Part shown: one piece after another, positions 8,683 to 19,941 of the stretch
Numbering within the stretch: position 1 is the stretch's first letter
How the letters are laid out: the number at the start of each line of letters is the position of its first letter
Assembly: GCF_021655095.1 (NCBI RefSeq)
Contig: NZ_PPXW01000001.1
Location: 805,333 to 866,510 of the forward strand
Direction: 5' to 3'
Length of the DNA stretch: 61,178 nucleotides
Source: Clostridium sp. Cult1
Lineage (GTDB): Bacteria > Bacillota > Clostridia > Tissierellales > Tepidimicrobiaceae
The notes under the pieces: model-generated
Database searches by the model: none
Told to the model about the DNA's origin: nothing
Seen by the model: the letters and a program-made list of their open reading frames with translations, nothing else
Program-made: the position numbers and the translations under genes

Positions 8683-10695
8683 TTATTTAAATAAGTTAAA
8701 CAGTATTCCGCCGTAGTTTAAGAAAAGTTGAGCAAATACTAGAGATACTATGGTCATAAGCTTGATCAATATATTTAGCGAAGGACCAGAAGTGTCTTTA
8801 AATGGGTCTCCTACTGTATCCCCAACTACTGCTGCATGGTGAGCTTCACTACCCTTTCCACCATGATGTCCATCCTCTACGTATTTCTTAGCATTATCCC
8901 AAGCGCCTCCAGCATTGGCCATAAATATAGCCATTAATACCCCAGTAATTAATGCTCCTGCTAATAGGCCTCCTAACGCTTCAGCACCTAATAATAATCC
9001 AACTAATACTGGAACAACTACTGCCATGATTCCAGGGATTACCATTTCCCTTAATGCTGCCTTTGTACTTATGTCAACACAAGTGCTGTATTCAGGTGTT
9101 GCTTTACCTTCCATTATTCCAGGTATTTCTTTAAATTGTCTTCTTACTTCTTCTATCATGCTAAATGCAGCTTTTCCAACTGCATCCATTGTCATTGCTG
9201 CAAATAAAAATGGTAACATTCCGCCGATAAACATTCCTGCAATAACTGCTGGTTCTGTTAAATTGATACCACTTAATTCTACTGCTTGTGTATAGGATGC
9301 AAATAACGCTAAGGATGTTAAAGCTGCTGAACCTATAGCAAATCCTTTACCTACTGCTGCCGTTGTATTTCCAACAGCATCTAGTTTATCTGTGATTTCT
9401 CTTACTTCTTCTGGTAATTCACACATCTCTGCAATTCCACCAGCATTGTCTGCTATTGGACCATAAGCATCTACTGCAATAGTCATTCCTGCTGTAGACA
9501 ACATCCCAACAGCTGCCAACGCAATACCATATAGTCCTGTAGCTGTATCATTTAATCCGCCAGAAACATAGAATGCAATTAAAATACCAATTGCTATAAT
9601 GATTATTGGTCCACCTGTAGACATCATCCCTACAGATAAACCACCAATAATATTAGTACTAGCTCCTGTTTCTGATTCAGATGCTATTCTCTTTACAGGA
9701 TTATAATCTGCTGAAGTATAGTATTCTGTAATTCTTGCAATTATCAATCCTACTGCTAAACCTGCTAAAATAGCAACAAAAGGTTTATATGAATCTAATA
9801 TGCTCTTACTTAATAAAAATGCAATAACTACGGTTATTATTGAACTTACTAAAGTTCCATTATTTAATGCCTTTTGAGGATCTTTATCTCCCCTTACGAA
9901 ATACACACCGATTATAGATGCAATTATTCCTACTGCTGATAAAGCCAAAGCAAATTTTACTCCACCATCACCATAAGCTACTAATCCTAATGTAATTGCA
10001 GATATAATAGCTCCTACATAGGATTCGAATAAATCTGCTCCCATACCTGCAACGTCCCCAACATTATCTCCAACATTGTCGGCTATTACAGCAGGATTTC
10101 TTGGGTCGTCTTCTGGTATTCCTGCTTCTACTTTACCTACTAAGTCAGCTCCTACGTCTGCCGCCTTAGTATAAATACCTCCACCAACACGAGCAAATAA
10201 TGCTATAGATGAAGCACCTAAACCAAATCCTGTTATAATCGATGGGTCAGGAAATAGTATGTATAAAACACCTACTCCTAATATACCCAAACCTACAACA
10301 CTCATTCCCATTACTGCTCCACCTGAAAAAGCAACAGTTAAGGCTTTATTCATACCATTTTCCATTGCTGAGTTAGCTGTTCTTACATTAGCTTTAGTTG
10401 CTACTTTCATGCCAAAATATCCTGCAAGGACTGAAAAAATTGCCCCTAATAGGAAAGATACTGCTGTTTTCCAGTTAATAGCCAATGCTAATATGATGAA
10501 AAGGGCAATTACAAAAATTGATAATGCATTATATTCTCTCTTTAAGAAAGCCATAGCTCCTTCTTCTATATAAGAAGCTATTTCCTTCATCCTGTCATTT
10601 CCAGGACTTACTTTTTCTATGGAACTAGCTTTATAAAATGCGAACAGCAAGGCTACTATGCCAACTATTGGTGCAGCAATTACTGCAAAGTCCAT
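8683..10695 (-). CDS. hppA: Membrane-bound ion-translocating pyrophosphatase
   Basis: This integral membrane pump couples pyrophosphate hydrolysis to H+ or Na+ export. The 670-residue polytopic protein has the family's acidic cytoplasmic motifs: [36 protein letters not shown] and [15 protein letters not shown]. The segment [10 protein letters not shown] carries Ala where potassium-independent enzymes have Lys, which marks a K+-dependent subfamily. Whether it moves Na+ or H+ cannot be settled here. It starts at an ATG behind AAGGAGG and follows secG by 23 bases, so both probably use the promoter at 11004-11032. Confidence 0.96.
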   Translation of the reverse strand: MDFAVIAAPIVGIVALLFAFYKASSIEKVSPGNDRMKEIASYIEEGAMAFLKREYNALSIFVIALFIILALAINWKTAVSFLLGAIFSVLAGYFGMKVATKANVRTANSAMENGMNKALTVAFSGGAVMGMSVVGLGILGVGVLYILFPDPSIITGFGLGASSIALFARVGGGIYTKAADVGADLVGKVEAGIPEDDPRNPAVIADNVGDNVGDVAGMGADLFESYVGAIISAITLGLVAYGDGGVKFALALSAVGIIASIIGVYFVRGDKDPQKALNNGTLVSSIITVVIAFLLSKSILDSYKPFVAILAGLAVGLIIARITEYYTSADYNPVKRIASESETGASTNIIGGLSVGMMSTGGPIIIIAIGILIAFYVSGGLNDTATGLYGIALAAVGMLSTAGMTIAVDAYGPIADNAGGIAEMCELPEEVREITDKLDAVGNTTAAVGKGFAIGSAALTSLALFASYTQAVELSGINLTEPAVIAGMFIGGMLPFLFAAMTMDAVGKAAFSMIEEVRRQFKEIPGIMEGKATPEYSTCVDISTKAALREMVIPGIMAVVVPVLVGLLLGAEALGGLLAGALITGVLMAIFMANAGGAWDNAKKYVEDGHHGGKGSEAHHAAVVGDTVGDPFKDTSGPSLNILIKLMTIVSLVFAQLFLNYGGILFNLFK

Positions 10696-10718
10696 TTAAA
10701 CATACCTCCTTAATATTA

Positions 10719-10943
10719 TTAAATTACAGCTAAAACTAATGCTGATATCATAAATACAACTGCTGAAACTGTGGTTATTCTACTAAGCATAGCTTCAAAA
10801 GTTCTAAGTCTTGATTTTCCAAAAAGATTTTGTCCACCACCAGTAAGAGCTCCTAATCCTTCTGATTTACTTTCCTGTAGTAAGACGGATACGATTAATG
10901 ATATACTGGATATTAAGAATATTATCGAGAAAAAAATTGTCAT
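10719..10943 (-). CDS. secG: Preprotein translocase subunit SecG
   Basis: SecG is the small accessory subunit of the SecYEG export channel. The 74 residues show two membrane helices (about 3-20 and 52-72) separated by the family loop LLQESKSEGLGALTGGGQNLFG. The length is typical. It starts behind AGGAGGTG and is followed by hppA. Its position after the glycolytic genes and before rnr is conserved in Firmicutes. Confidence 0.95.
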   Translation of the reverse strand: MTIFFSIIFLISSISLIVSVLLQESKSEGLGALTGGGQNLFGKSRLRTFEAMLSRITTVSAVVFMISALVLAVI

Positions 10944-11003
10944 GTTTGCACCTCCTATAATGAAATTAGAAAAATTTATTTTATCATAGCCGTAAACAAG
11001 AAT

Positions 11004-11032
11004 ATTTTAACACAGAGCCCCTATAAAATCAA
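11004..11032 (-). promoter_or_regulatory. Sigma-A-type promoter for secG-hppA
   Basis: On the minus strand TTGATT (11032-11027) and TAAAAT (11009-11004) are separated by exactly 17 bases. The site lies between the eno terminator and secG, so secG-hppA appears to be transcribed independently of the glycolytic operon. Confidence 0.6.
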
Positions 11033-11060
11033 TAGCGTTAATAATTTCACATGTTTAAAA

Positions 11061-12499
<1,439 letters not shown>

Positions 12500-14032
12500 T
12501 TAGACCTCCATAAGACTTTTGCCTGTCATTTCTTTTGGCTTTTCTATACCCATTAAATCCAATAGAGTAGGTGCTAAATCAGCTAATATTCCCTCTCTTA
12601 GTTTAACATCCTTATTACCTACTAATATTAATGGAACCTTATTAGTAGTATGGGCAGTGATCGGACTATTATCTTCTTTATCTATTAGCAACTCAGCGTT
12701 ACCATGATCTGCTGTAATTAAAGCTTTACCGCCTTTTTCTACTAATAAATCTACTATCTCTCCTAAACAACTATCTACAGTCTCTACTGCTTTAACTGCT
12801 GCTTCTACTACTCCAGTATGTCCTACCATATCAGGGTTAGCAAAGTTCAATATGATTAAATCATATTTAGCCATATTTAATCTATTTAATACTTCATCTT
12901 TTACTTCTAAGGCGCTCATTTCTGGTTTTAAATCATATGTTGCCACCTTTGGTGAAGGAATTAAAACCCTATCCTCATTTTCATAAGGCTCTTCCCTACC
13001 ACCATTAAAGAAAAAGGTTACATGTGCATATTTTTCTGTTTCAGCAATCCTTAATTGATTAAGACCTAGACTACTTACATATTCACCTAAAGTATTTTTT
13101 GGTTTTTCGGTTTTATAAGCAACATTTACATTTCTTATGGTTTTATCATATTCAGTCATAGTCACAAAGAAAGTATAGACTTTCTTACCTCTCTGGAATC
13201 CATCAAAATCTTCATCAACAATAGCTCTAGTTATCTGTCTTGCTCTATCTGGCCTAAAGTTGAAAAAGATAATTGAGTCTCCGTTATCAATAGTAGCGAT
13301 GGGCATTCCATTTTCTGTAATTACCGTAGGCACTACAAATTCATCATTTATACCTTCCTTATAGGATTTTGTTACTGCATCTATTGGACAAATATCCTTT
13401 TTACCTTCTCCTAATACCATAGCATCATAGGCTAATTTAGTTCTTTCCCATCTTTTATCTCTATCCATAGCATAATATCTTCCAGAAACAGTGGCAATTT
13501 TCCCTATCCCTATTTCTTCTATTTTATCTTGAAGCTCTAATAAATGTTGTTTTCCGATTGTAGGAGGTACATCTCTGCCATCTAAAAAGGCATGAATGTA
13601 TACATTATGAAAATCTTCTTTGGCACATAATTCTAATAGTGCATATAGATGAGTATTATGACTATGAACTCCTCCATCGGATACTAGCCCCATAATATGA
13701 AGTTTCGATTTGGTTTTCTTTGCGTTTTCTATAGCCTTTAAAAATTCTTCTTTCTTATAAAAATCTCCATCTTCAATAGATTTAGTAATCTTAGTTAGTT
13801 CTTGATATACTATTCTACCAGAACCAATATTTAAATGTCCTACCTCTGAGTTACCCATCTGTCCTTCAGGTAATCCTACAGCCAATCCACTAGCCTCTAA
13901 TCTTGTATTAGGGTATTCCTTCAACAGTCTATCAAAGTTCGGTGTATTTGCTAAATGTATAGCGTTTCCTTCATACTCTTTTCCTATACCCCAGCCATCT
14001 AATACAATTAACATTACTGGCTTTTTAGTCAT
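12500..14032 (-). CDS. gpmI: Cofactor-independent phosphoglycerate mutase
   Basis: This Mn2+-dependent alkaline-phosphatase-fold mutase interconverts 3- and 2-phosphoglycerate. The 510 residues include the N-terminal metal site VLDGWG, the catalytic Ser in MGNSEVGHLNIG, VHSHNTHLYALLE, HAFLDGRDVPP, FRPDRARQITRA, and the C-terminal metal ligands in ITADHGNAE and HTTNKVPLILVG. The start is the ATG of MTKKPVM, 8 bases after GGAGG and 15 bases after the tpiA stop. Order tpiA-gpmI-eno is standard in Firmicutes. Confidence 0.98.
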   Translation of the reverse strand: MTKKPVMLIVLDGWGIGKEYEGNAIHLANTPNFDRLLKEYPNTRLEASGLAVGLPEGQMGNSEVGHLNIGSGRIVYQELTKITKSIEDGDFYKKEEFLKAIENAKKTKSKLHIMGLVSDGGVHSHNTHLYALLELCAKEDFHNVYIHAFLDGRDVPPTIGKQHLLELQDKIEEIGIGKIATVSGRYYAMDRDKRWERTKLAYDAMVLGEGKKDICPIDAVTKSYKEGINDEFVVPTVITENGMPIATIDNGDSIIFFNFRPDRARQITRAIVDEDFDGFQRGKKVYTFFVTMTEYDKTIRNVNVAYKTEKPKNTLGEYVSSLGLNQLRIAETEKYAHVTFFFNGGREEPYENEDRVLIPSPKVATYDLKPEMSALEVKDEVLNRLNMAKYDLIILNFANPDMVGHTGVVEAAVKAVETVDSCLGEIVDLLVEKGGKALITADHGNAELLIDKEDNSPITAHTTNKVPLILVGNKDVKLREGILADLAPTLLDLMGIEKPKEMTGKSLMEV

Positions 14033-14047
14033 AATTATATCCTCCAT

Positions 14048-14794
14048 TTAATAGTTTACCAATTTCACAAAATCTTCTGCTACTAAACTAGCTCCACCCA
14101 CTAATACTCCATCTATTTCTTTTTTTGACATTAGTTCTTTTATTGTATTTGGCTTAACGCTTCCTCCATATTGAATCCTTATACTTTTTTTGCTATCTTC
14201 TCCGTATTTATCTCCAATAATTTTTCTAATAAATCTACACATATTATTGGCATCGTCAGAAGAAGCTGTTTTGCCAGTTCCTATAGCCCAAATTGGTTCA
14301 TAAGCAATAACAATATCTTCTATATTTTCCTTATTGATACCTTCTAAGGCCTTCAGTACTTGTTCTTTAACAACTATTTCTTCCTTACCACTTTCCCTTT
14401 CTTCCAAAGTTTCTCCAACACAGACTATAGGTTTAATATCATATTTTAAAGCTGATTTGATTTTTTTATTTACAGTTTCATCTAATTCGTTAAAATATTG
14501 TCTTCTCTCTGAGTGGCCAATTATACAATAATCTATGCCAATCTCTTTTAACATCAAAGGTGAGACTTCTCCTGTATATGCTCCATTATCTTCCCAGTGC
14601 ATATTTTGGGCTGCTAGCTTAATATCCGTTCCTTCTAAAGCTTTTTTTACTTCGCTTAAACTAGTAAAAGGAACTGCGACTACCTTCTCAACTTCTTTAT
14701 TTAACTTATTTTTTTTTATACCATCAATTAATGCAAGGGCTTCTGAAATGGTATTGTTCATCTTCCAATTCCCTGCAATTATTGGTATCCGCAT
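14048..14794 (-). CDS. tpiA: Triosephosphate isomerase
   Basis: TIM-barrel enzyme interconverting dihydroxyacetone phosphate and glyceraldehyde 3-phosphate. The 248 residues contain AGNWKMN with the catalytic Lys, the electrophilic His in IIGHSERRQYF, the catalytic Glu in VIAYEPIWAIGTGKTAS, and the phosphate-binding YGGSVKP and GVLVGGASL. The start follows AAGGAGG, and the gene is 12 bases from pgk. Length and spacing are ordinary. Confidence 0.98.
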   Translation of the reverse strand: MRIPIIAGNWKMNNTISEALALIDGIKKNKLNKEVEKVVAVPFTSLSEVKKALEGTDIKLAAQNMHWEDNGAYTGEVSPLMLKEIGIDYCIIGHSERRQYFNELDETVNKKIKSALKYDIKPIVCVGETLEERESGKEEIVVKEQVLKALEGINKENIEDIVIAYEPIWAIGTGKTASSDDANNMCRFIRKIIGDKYGEDSKKSIRIQYGGSVKPNTIKELMSKKEIDGVLVGGASLVAEDFVKLVNY

Positions 14795-14806
14795 TGTTTT
14801 ACCTCC

Positions 14807-16000
14807 TTATTTATCGTCAATAGCCCCTATTCCTGGTAATGTCTTTCCTTCTAAAAATTCTAAAGAAGCTCCTCCACCAGTTGAAATATGGGTCATCTTA
14901 TCTGCATATCCAGCTTTTTCAACAGCTGAAGCACTATCTCCACCGCCTACTATTGTAATGCCATTGGATTCTGCCATCGCCTTTGCTATAGCATCGGTAC
15001 CTTTTTTAAAGTTTTCCATTTCAAATACTCCCATAGGTCCATTCCAAATTACTGTCTTAGCATCCTTAATTTCTTTTGAGAATAGATTTATAGTTTCTTC
15101 TCCTATATCCATTCCCATCATATCTTCTGGAATACTTTCTATATTTACAGTTTTAAATTCTGTATCATTATTGAATTCTTTTGCTACTATTACATCTACT
15201 GGCAACAATAGTTTAACATTTTTATCCTCTGCTTTTTTTAACAAATCATTGGCCAAATCAACTTTATCTTCTTCTAATATAGAGTTTCCTATTTCATAAC
15301 CTTGAGCCTTTAAGAAAGTATAAGCCATACCTCCACCAATCAATATTGAATCTACTTTATTAAGTAAATTTTCTATTACTCCAATTTTATCTGATACTTT
15401 GGCCCCTCCTAAAATAGCTACGAAAGGTCTCTCAGGATTCTCCAATGCTTTACCCATTACAGATATCTCTTTTTCTACTAGATATCCTACTGCTGAGGGT
15501 AATTGATTTGAAAGCCCTACATTTGAAGTATGAGCTCTATGAGATGTGCCAAAAGCATCATTTATATATAGGTCTCCAAGAGAAGCTAATTCTTTAGCAA
15601 AATTTTCTTCATTCTTTTCTTCTTCTCTTCTAAATCTTGTGTTTTCTAGAAGAACTACATCTCCATCTGCCATTTTTGATACAATTTCTTGTACGTTTTC
15701 ACTTACTACTTTATCATCTTGTGCAAATACCACATCTGTATTTAGTAATTCTGATAATCTTTTGGACACTGGTTCTAAGCTAAACTTGGGATTAGGCTCC
15801 CCTTTTGGCCTACCCAAATGGGACATTAGTATAACTTTGGCCTTGTTTTCGATTAAATATTTAATGGTTGGTAAAGAACTCCTTATTCTTCTATCATCTG
15901 TAATATTCCTATTATCATCCATAGGAACATTGAAATCACACCTAACTAAAACTCGTTTTCCTTGTACTTGTAGATCTTCCAAAGTTTTTTTATCTAACAT
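14807..16000 (-). CDS. pgk: Phosphoglycerate kinase
   Basis: Transfers phosphate from 1,3-bisphosphoglycerate to ADP. The 397-residue protein shows the N-terminal substrate loop [21 protein letters not shown], the hinge and lysine segment [14 protein letters not shown], and the nucleotide-binding WNGPMGVFE and [13 protein letters not shown] near the C-terminus. It starts behind GAGGTG. It is separated from gap by an unusual 120-base spacer with a long hairpin, so it may be processed or partly uncoupled from gap. Confidence 0.98.
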   Translation of the reverse strand: MLDKKTLEDLQVQGKRVLVRCDFNVPMDDNRNITDDRRIRSSLPTIKYLIENKAKVILMSHLGRPKGEPNPKFSLEPVSKRLSELLNTDVVFAQDDKVVSENVQEIVSKMADGDVVLLENTRFRREEEKNEENFAKELASLGDLYINDAFGTSHRAHTSNVGLSNQLPSAVGYLVEKEISVMGKALENPERPFVAILGGAKVSDKIGVIENLLNKVDSILIGGGMAYTFLKAQGYEIGNSILEEDKVDLANDLLKKAEDKNVKLLLPVDVIVAKEFNNDTEFKTVNIESIPEDMMGMDIGEETINLFSKEIKDAKTVIWNGPMGVFEMENFKKGTDAIAKAMAESNGITIVGGGDSASAVEKAGYADKMTHISTGGGASLEFLEGKTLPGIGAIDDK

Positions 16001-16061
16001 AGTATCACCTCATGGAAAAGTTTATTATATTCATATATTAACAACTGTCATATATTTATTT

Positions 16062-16106
16062 GCGTTCAGAATGATAAAAGCTTAAGGAAACTATCACTCT
16101 GAACGC
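16062..16106 (-). repeat. Long imperfect hairpin in the gap-pgk spacer
   Basis: Arms of 15 bases (GCGTTCAGAGTGATA on the minus strand) pair completely with one G-U pair around a 15-base loop. No T-run follows on the minus strand, so it is not a standard terminator. It may stabilise the 3' end of a processed cggR-gap transcript or be a dispersed repeat. Confidence 0.6.
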
Positions 16107-16120
16107 CTATATAAATTATA

Positions 16121-17125
16121 TTATTTATTTGCTACTAACTTAACAAGATCAACAACTCTTGCTGAATATCCCCATTCATTATCATACCATGCAACTACTT
16201 TAACCATATTATCTATTACCATAGTTGAAAGTGCGTCAATTGTTGATGAATGTGGATCTCCTTGATAATCTCTAGATACTAAAGGCTCTTCCGAATACCC
16301 AAGTACTCCTTTCATTTCTCCTTCAGCTGCTTTCTTTAATGCAGCATTTACTTCTTCGACAGTTGTAGCTTTTTCTACTTCAAATGTTACATCTACTATT
16401 GAAACTGTAGGTACAGGTACTCTTATTGCAAATCCATTTAATTTGCCCTTTAATTCTGGTAATACTAAAGCTACGGCTTTTGCCGCACCAGTTGTTGTTG
16501 GGATCATAGATTCTGCTGCTGCTCTTGCTCTTCTTAAGTCTTTATGTCTTTTATCTAATATTTGTTGGTCATTAGTATAAGCATGAATTGTAGTCATTAA
16601 ACCTTTTTTAACTCCAAAATTATCTAGTATAACTTTTGCAGCAGGTGCAAGGCAGTTAGTTGTACAGGATGCATTTGAAATAATATGGTGATTTTCTGGA
16701 TCATAATCCTTCTCATTAACCCCCATTACTATAGTAACGTCTTCATTCTTAGCTGGAGCAGTAACAATTACTTTTTTAGCTCCTGCATCAATATGCTTTT
16801 GCAACCCTTCTCTATCTCTAAATGCTCCAGTAGAGTCTACCACTAATTCTACTCCTAGATCTTTCCATGGGATTTCTGCAGGATCTCTATGGGCTACCAC
16901 TTTTATCTTTTTACCATTGATAATAAACCCATCTTCTACTACTTCTATTGTCCCATTAAATTTACCATAAAGGGAATCGTATTTAAATAGATGAGCTAAA
17001 GTATTTAAGTCTCCTGATGCATTTAATGCTACTATTTCAAAGTCATTTACTTTTTCTTCTGCATAGATTCTTAAAAAATCTCTTCCTATTCTACCAAATC
17101 CACTTAGTCCAACTTTCATTGTCAT
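16121..17125 (-). CDS. gap: Glyceraldehyde-3-phosphate dehydrogenase, type I
   Basis: NAD-dependent enzyme forming 1,3-bisphosphoglycerate. The 334 residues include the Rossmann motif [11 protein letters not shown], the active-site [12 protein letters not shown] with catalytic Cys, and [15 protein letters not shown] at the C-terminus. It begins at an ATG 7 bases after GGAGG. It is directly downstream of the regulator cggR, as in Bacillus, and heads the structural genes of the operon. Confidence 0.98.
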   Translation of the reverse strand: MTMKVGLSGFGRIGRDFLRIYAEEKVNDFEIVALNASGDLNTLAHLFKYDSLYGKFNGTIEVVEDGFIINGKKIKVVAHRDPAEIPWKDLGVELVVDSTGAFRDREGLQKHIDAGAKKVIVTAPAKNEDVTIVMGVNEKDYDPENHHIISNASCTTNCLAPAAKVILDNFGVKKGLMTTIHAYTNDQQILDKRHKDLRRARAAAESMIPTTTGAAKAVALVLPELKGKLNGFAIRVPVPTVSIVDVTFEVEKATTVEEVNAALKKAAEGEMKGVLGYSEEPLVSRDYQGDPHSSTIDALSTMVIDNMVKVVAWYDNEWGYSARVVDLVKLVANK

Positions 17126-17163
17126 AAGTATTCCTCCTTAAATTTAATATTTTATATTTTTAG

Positions 17164-18198
17164 CTACATTGTAGCTTTATTAGCTATTTTTAATATTTTT
17201 TTAGCTGCTCCTTCATCGGTTATTATTGTCATATTCCTTCTTAATGAAGCAACTGAAATAATGGCCTCTGCCTTATCTTCTCCACCAGCTACACCTATTA
17301 CCTTGTCAATCTTCTGGAATCCTTCTAAAGATAAACCTACAGTTAAGGATTCCCATATATCATTACCCTCGATATCGAAATAATGACCAAAAGCTTCTCC
17401 TACAGCTCCATTTTCTATTAAGTTTTCAATTTGAGCTGCAGGCAATTGCCTTCTTCTGGCCATGGTATCCGCTCTACCTATACCGAAAATTAATATGTTC
17501 ATATTATCTATTAATTCTATAACTTCCTTTACTTCTGGAATTTTTATTACAGCCTCTAAAGTTGTTTTATCAATATTATCAGGTATATGGAGAAGTCTAT
17601 AACTAGCTTCTAGTTTTTTTGCCAACTTAGCTGCAATGCTATTAGATTGAGTTTCTACATCTTTCCCTAAGCCTCCTCTTGCGGGAGTTACTAGGATATT
17701 GTCTGCCACTTTTCCTGAAGGAATTTCTTCCGCAATCTGTGCCATAGTTGTTCCACCAGTAATTCCAATTATAGAACCGTTTTTAATTAGTTTTTTCAAA
17801 TAAATAGAGGTGGTTTTTCCCATATCTTTTAAAACTAGATTATTGTCATCAGAATCCCCTGGAACTATAATAATATTTTCCACCTTCAATACCTGTTGTA
17901 ACCTTTCTTCTAAATTGGAGATTCCTTTAAGCTCCCTCATTACATCCTTCAGGTTTCCAATTATCTTTTTTCCATCTTCTGTTATATACATACCCATACT
18001 TTCAATATTCAATAATCCTTGCTCTTTAAGAATATTTACCTCAGTTCTAATAGTTCTTTCTCCCATATTTAGTTTTTGTGAAAGTCCTCTTCTACCAATA
18101 GGTTGATTGTAATAGATATTTCGTAATATATTATACCTAATCTCTAATATATCAAATATTTCTGGGACTATTTTTTTTTGTAATTTAATTAAATCCAT
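17164..18198 (-). CDS. cggR: Central glycolytic genes regulator (SorC family)
   Basis: CggR represses the gap operon and is inactivated by fructose-1,6-bisphosphate in Bacillus. The 344 residues have an N-terminal winged helix (GRRGLSQKLNMGERTIRTEV, about 36-55) and a SorC sugar-phosphate-binding domain with GITGGTTMAQIAEEI and a C-terminal GVAGGEDKAEAI motif. It is the first gene of the operon and probably autorepressed through the operator at 18262-18300. The start follows AGAGGTG. Confidence 0.95.
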   Translation of the reverse strand: MDLIKLQKKIVPEIFDILEIRYNILRNIYYNQPIGRRGLSQKLNMGERTIRTEVNILKEQGLLNIESMGMYITEDGKKIIGNLKDVMRELKGISNLEERLQQVLKVENIIIVPGDSDDNNLVLKDMGKTTSIYLKKLIKNGSIIGITGGTTMAQIAEEIPSGKVADNILVTPARGGLGKDVETQSNSIAAKLAKKLEASYRLLHIPDNIDKTTLEAVIKIPEVKEVIELIDNMNILIFGIGRADTMARRRQLPAAQIENLIENGAVGEAFGHYFDIEGNDIWESLTVGLSLEGFQKIDKVIGVAGGEDKAEAIISVASLRRNMTIITDEGAAKKILKIANKATM

Positions 18199-18261
18199 GT
18201 AAACACCTCTTGTAAGCTAATCATTAATTAGTATGTGAAAAACGATTATATTTAACCAATA

Positions 18262-18300
18262 GGGTCATTTTTCGTCCCTCATATGTAATTTTTGTCCCGC
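18262..18300 (-). promoter_or_regulatory. Putative CggR operator
   Basis: On the minus strand the motif GGGAC(A/G)AAAAAT occurs twice, starting 20 bases apart, with a reverse-sense GACCC at the end. The known Bacillus CggR operator has two CGGGAC...TGTC units at comparable spacing. The site lies about 30-70 bases downstream of the predicted transcription start, fitting a roadblock-type repressor. Confidence 0.7.
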
Positions 18301-18338
18301 CATCTTTAAAAAAATATAGAACTACCCTATACAATATT

Positions 18339-18367
18339 ATTATAGTTCAACTGTCTTTAATTTTCAA
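18339..18367 (-). promoter_or_regulatory. Sigma-A promoter of the cggR-gap operon
   Basis: TTGAAA (18367-18362) and TATAAT (18344-18339) are separated by exactly 17 bases on the minus strand. This is close to consensus and precedes the CggR operator. Confidence 0.8.
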
Positions 18368-18375
18368 GGAAAAAT

Positions 18376-18421
18376 AAAAAAATACCTCTTATTTATTTCC
18401 ATTTAAATAAGAGGTTTTTTA
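18376..18421 (-). terminator. Bidirectional-looking terminator after the epimerase gene
   Basis: Twelve-base arms (ACCTCTTATTTA with its complement) flank an 8-base loop, with T-runs available on both strands. It separates the epimerase gene from the cggR promoter. Confidence 0.8.
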
Positions 18422-18435
18422 TTACTATATTAGTT

Positions 18436-19524
18436 TTATAAGTAGGCTACGTCCTGAATATCTTTGAAACCAAATCCAGGATCATCAGTTAATGTAATTT
18501 TATAATCCTCAAATATAGCTCCACCATCAACAGGATCTTCGCTACACAATACAGGCCCATCCAGATCTATTTTAGTTATTATACTCTTTGCAGCAGCCAA
18601 ATGAACAGCAGCTGTAACACTTATTTTAGCTTCAAGCATACATCCTAACATACATTCTACTCCATATACTTCAGCCATAGAGCATATCTTTAGTGCATTA
18701 TGTATGCCACCAGTTTTCATTAGTTTTATATTTATTAAATCTGCAGCACCCATTTCCATAATGGTTATTGCATCCCTTGGTGAAAATACACTTTCGTCAG
18801 CTAATACAGGAATATTAACATTGTTTGTTACTAATTTTAAACTCTTTAAATCATGAGCAGGTACAGGTTGCTCAACAAGTTCTATATCCAAACCTGCATC
18901 TTCCATCTTTCCTAGGGTATATATCGCTTCCTTAGCAGTCCATCCTTGGTTTGCATCTATTCTTAAATCTACATCATATCCTACAGCATCTCTAATAGCT
19001 TGCATACGTTTAATATCTAATTGTGCATTTTTACCTACTTTTATTTTTAAAGTCTTATACCCTTGTTTTACTGCTTCAATACTATCTTGAGCCATTTCAT
19101 CTGGATCATTAACACTTATAGTAATATCAGTAATTATTTCTTTTCTATAACCACCTAATAATTTATAGACCGGGGCATTATATAATTGACCATATAAATC
19201 ATAAATTGCTATATCAACTGCAGCTTTAGCACTTGTATTATTTACAATAGATTTTTCTAATTTTAACATTATTTCTTCCATATTTTCTATATTCATTCCA
19301 ATTAAATATTTCCTTATGTGATCTTCTATAGCACCTATTATTGCACCGGTTGTATCCCCTGTTATTACTCCCGTAGGCGGTGCTTCCCCATATCCAATAT
19401 GTCCAGTATCTGTTTCAATTCTTACTATAATATCTTCTACACTTTCAACAGTTCTCAATGCTGTTTTAAATGGTTTCTTTAATGGCACAGATATATGCCC
19501 AAGTTTTATATCTGTAATTTTCAT
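18436..19524 (-). CDS. Dipeptide epimerase (enolase superfamily, L-Ala-D/L-Glu type)
   Basis: Muconate-lactonising subgroup enzymes of this kind epimerise the second residue of dipeptides such as L-Ala-D-Glu released from murein. The 362 residues show the KxK catalytic pair in TLKIKVGK, metal ligands in RIDANQGW, ELVEQPVPAHD and LADESVFS, and the Lys in INIKLMKTGG. These match the dipeptide epimerase pattern better than mandelate racemase. It follows AGGAGGTG and is third in a cassette after DUF819 and DUF3870 genes, suggesting muropeptide recycling. Actual dipeptide specificity is inferred. Confidence 0.88.
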   Translation of the reverse strand: MKITDIKLGHISVPLKKPFKTALRTVESVEDIIVRIETDTGHIGYGEAPPTGVITGDTTGAIIGAIEDHIRKYLIGMNIENMEEIMLKLEKSIVNNTSAKAAVDIAIYDLYGQLYNAPVYKLLGGYRKEIITDITISVNDPDEMAQDSIEAVKQGYKTLKIKVGKNAQLDIKRMQAIRDAVGYDVDLRIDANQGWTAKEAIYTLGKMEDAGLDIELVEQPVPAHDLKSLKLVTNNVNIPVLADESVFSPRDAITIMEMGAADLINIKLMKTGGIHNALKICSMAEVYGVECMLGCMLEAKISVTAAVHLAAAKSIITKIDLDGPVLCSEDPVDGGAIFEDYKITLTDDPGFGFKDIQDVAYL

Positions 19525-19585
19525 CTTATTATATACACCTCCACATTAATGTCAATAATAGTTATAAACTTTACCAAATTTAAAA

Positions 19586-19921
19586 TTAGAATGTATAATA
19601 ATACTTTGATTTTACTTCAACATATCTCTTTAAACTATCTTTATAAGCTATTATTATTGCTTTCTGAGAAGAGCCAAAATATCTCTTCATTATTTCTTCC
19701 TCTATATCTTTATAATATTTATCAAATTTTCTTCCAATAAATATACTAGAAATAAATTTCTCCGTAGTCGGAATTGTTGCAGAACATGAAAGGTCAATAA
19801 CTTCATCTGTTTTCGTATTGATTACAAAGCCTATAAAAAATATTTTAAATTGTTCTGTAATGGCATTATCTTTAGCAGTTTTACCATGACCAATTATATA
19901 TACAGAATTTTTATCATACAT
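19586..19921 (-). CDS. DUF3870-family protein
   Basis: A small soluble protein of 111 residues starting MYDKNSVYIIGHGKTAKDN, recognisable as DUF3870, a family with no assigned function. No catalytic motif is evident; one cysteine occurs in DLSCSATIP. The ATG is preceded by a weak GGGTGA, and the gene begins 20 bases after the DUF819 transporter stop. Its fixed place between a putative transporter and a dipeptide epimerase suggests a role in handling the same substrate, which is inference. Confidence 0.8.
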   Translation of the reverse strand: MYDKNSVYIIGHGKTAKDNAITEQFKIFFIGFVINTKTDEVIDLSCSATIPTTEKFISSIFIGRKFDKYYKDIEEEIMKRYFGSSQKAIIIAYKDSLKRYVEVKSKYYYTF

Positions 19922-19941
19922 TTTAATCACCCATATCAATT

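Noticed and set aside
14535-15299. Long plus-strand ORF of 254 codons
   Set aside because: It is antisense to tpiA and pgk, has no ribosome site or family resemblance, and the minus-strand genes are certain.
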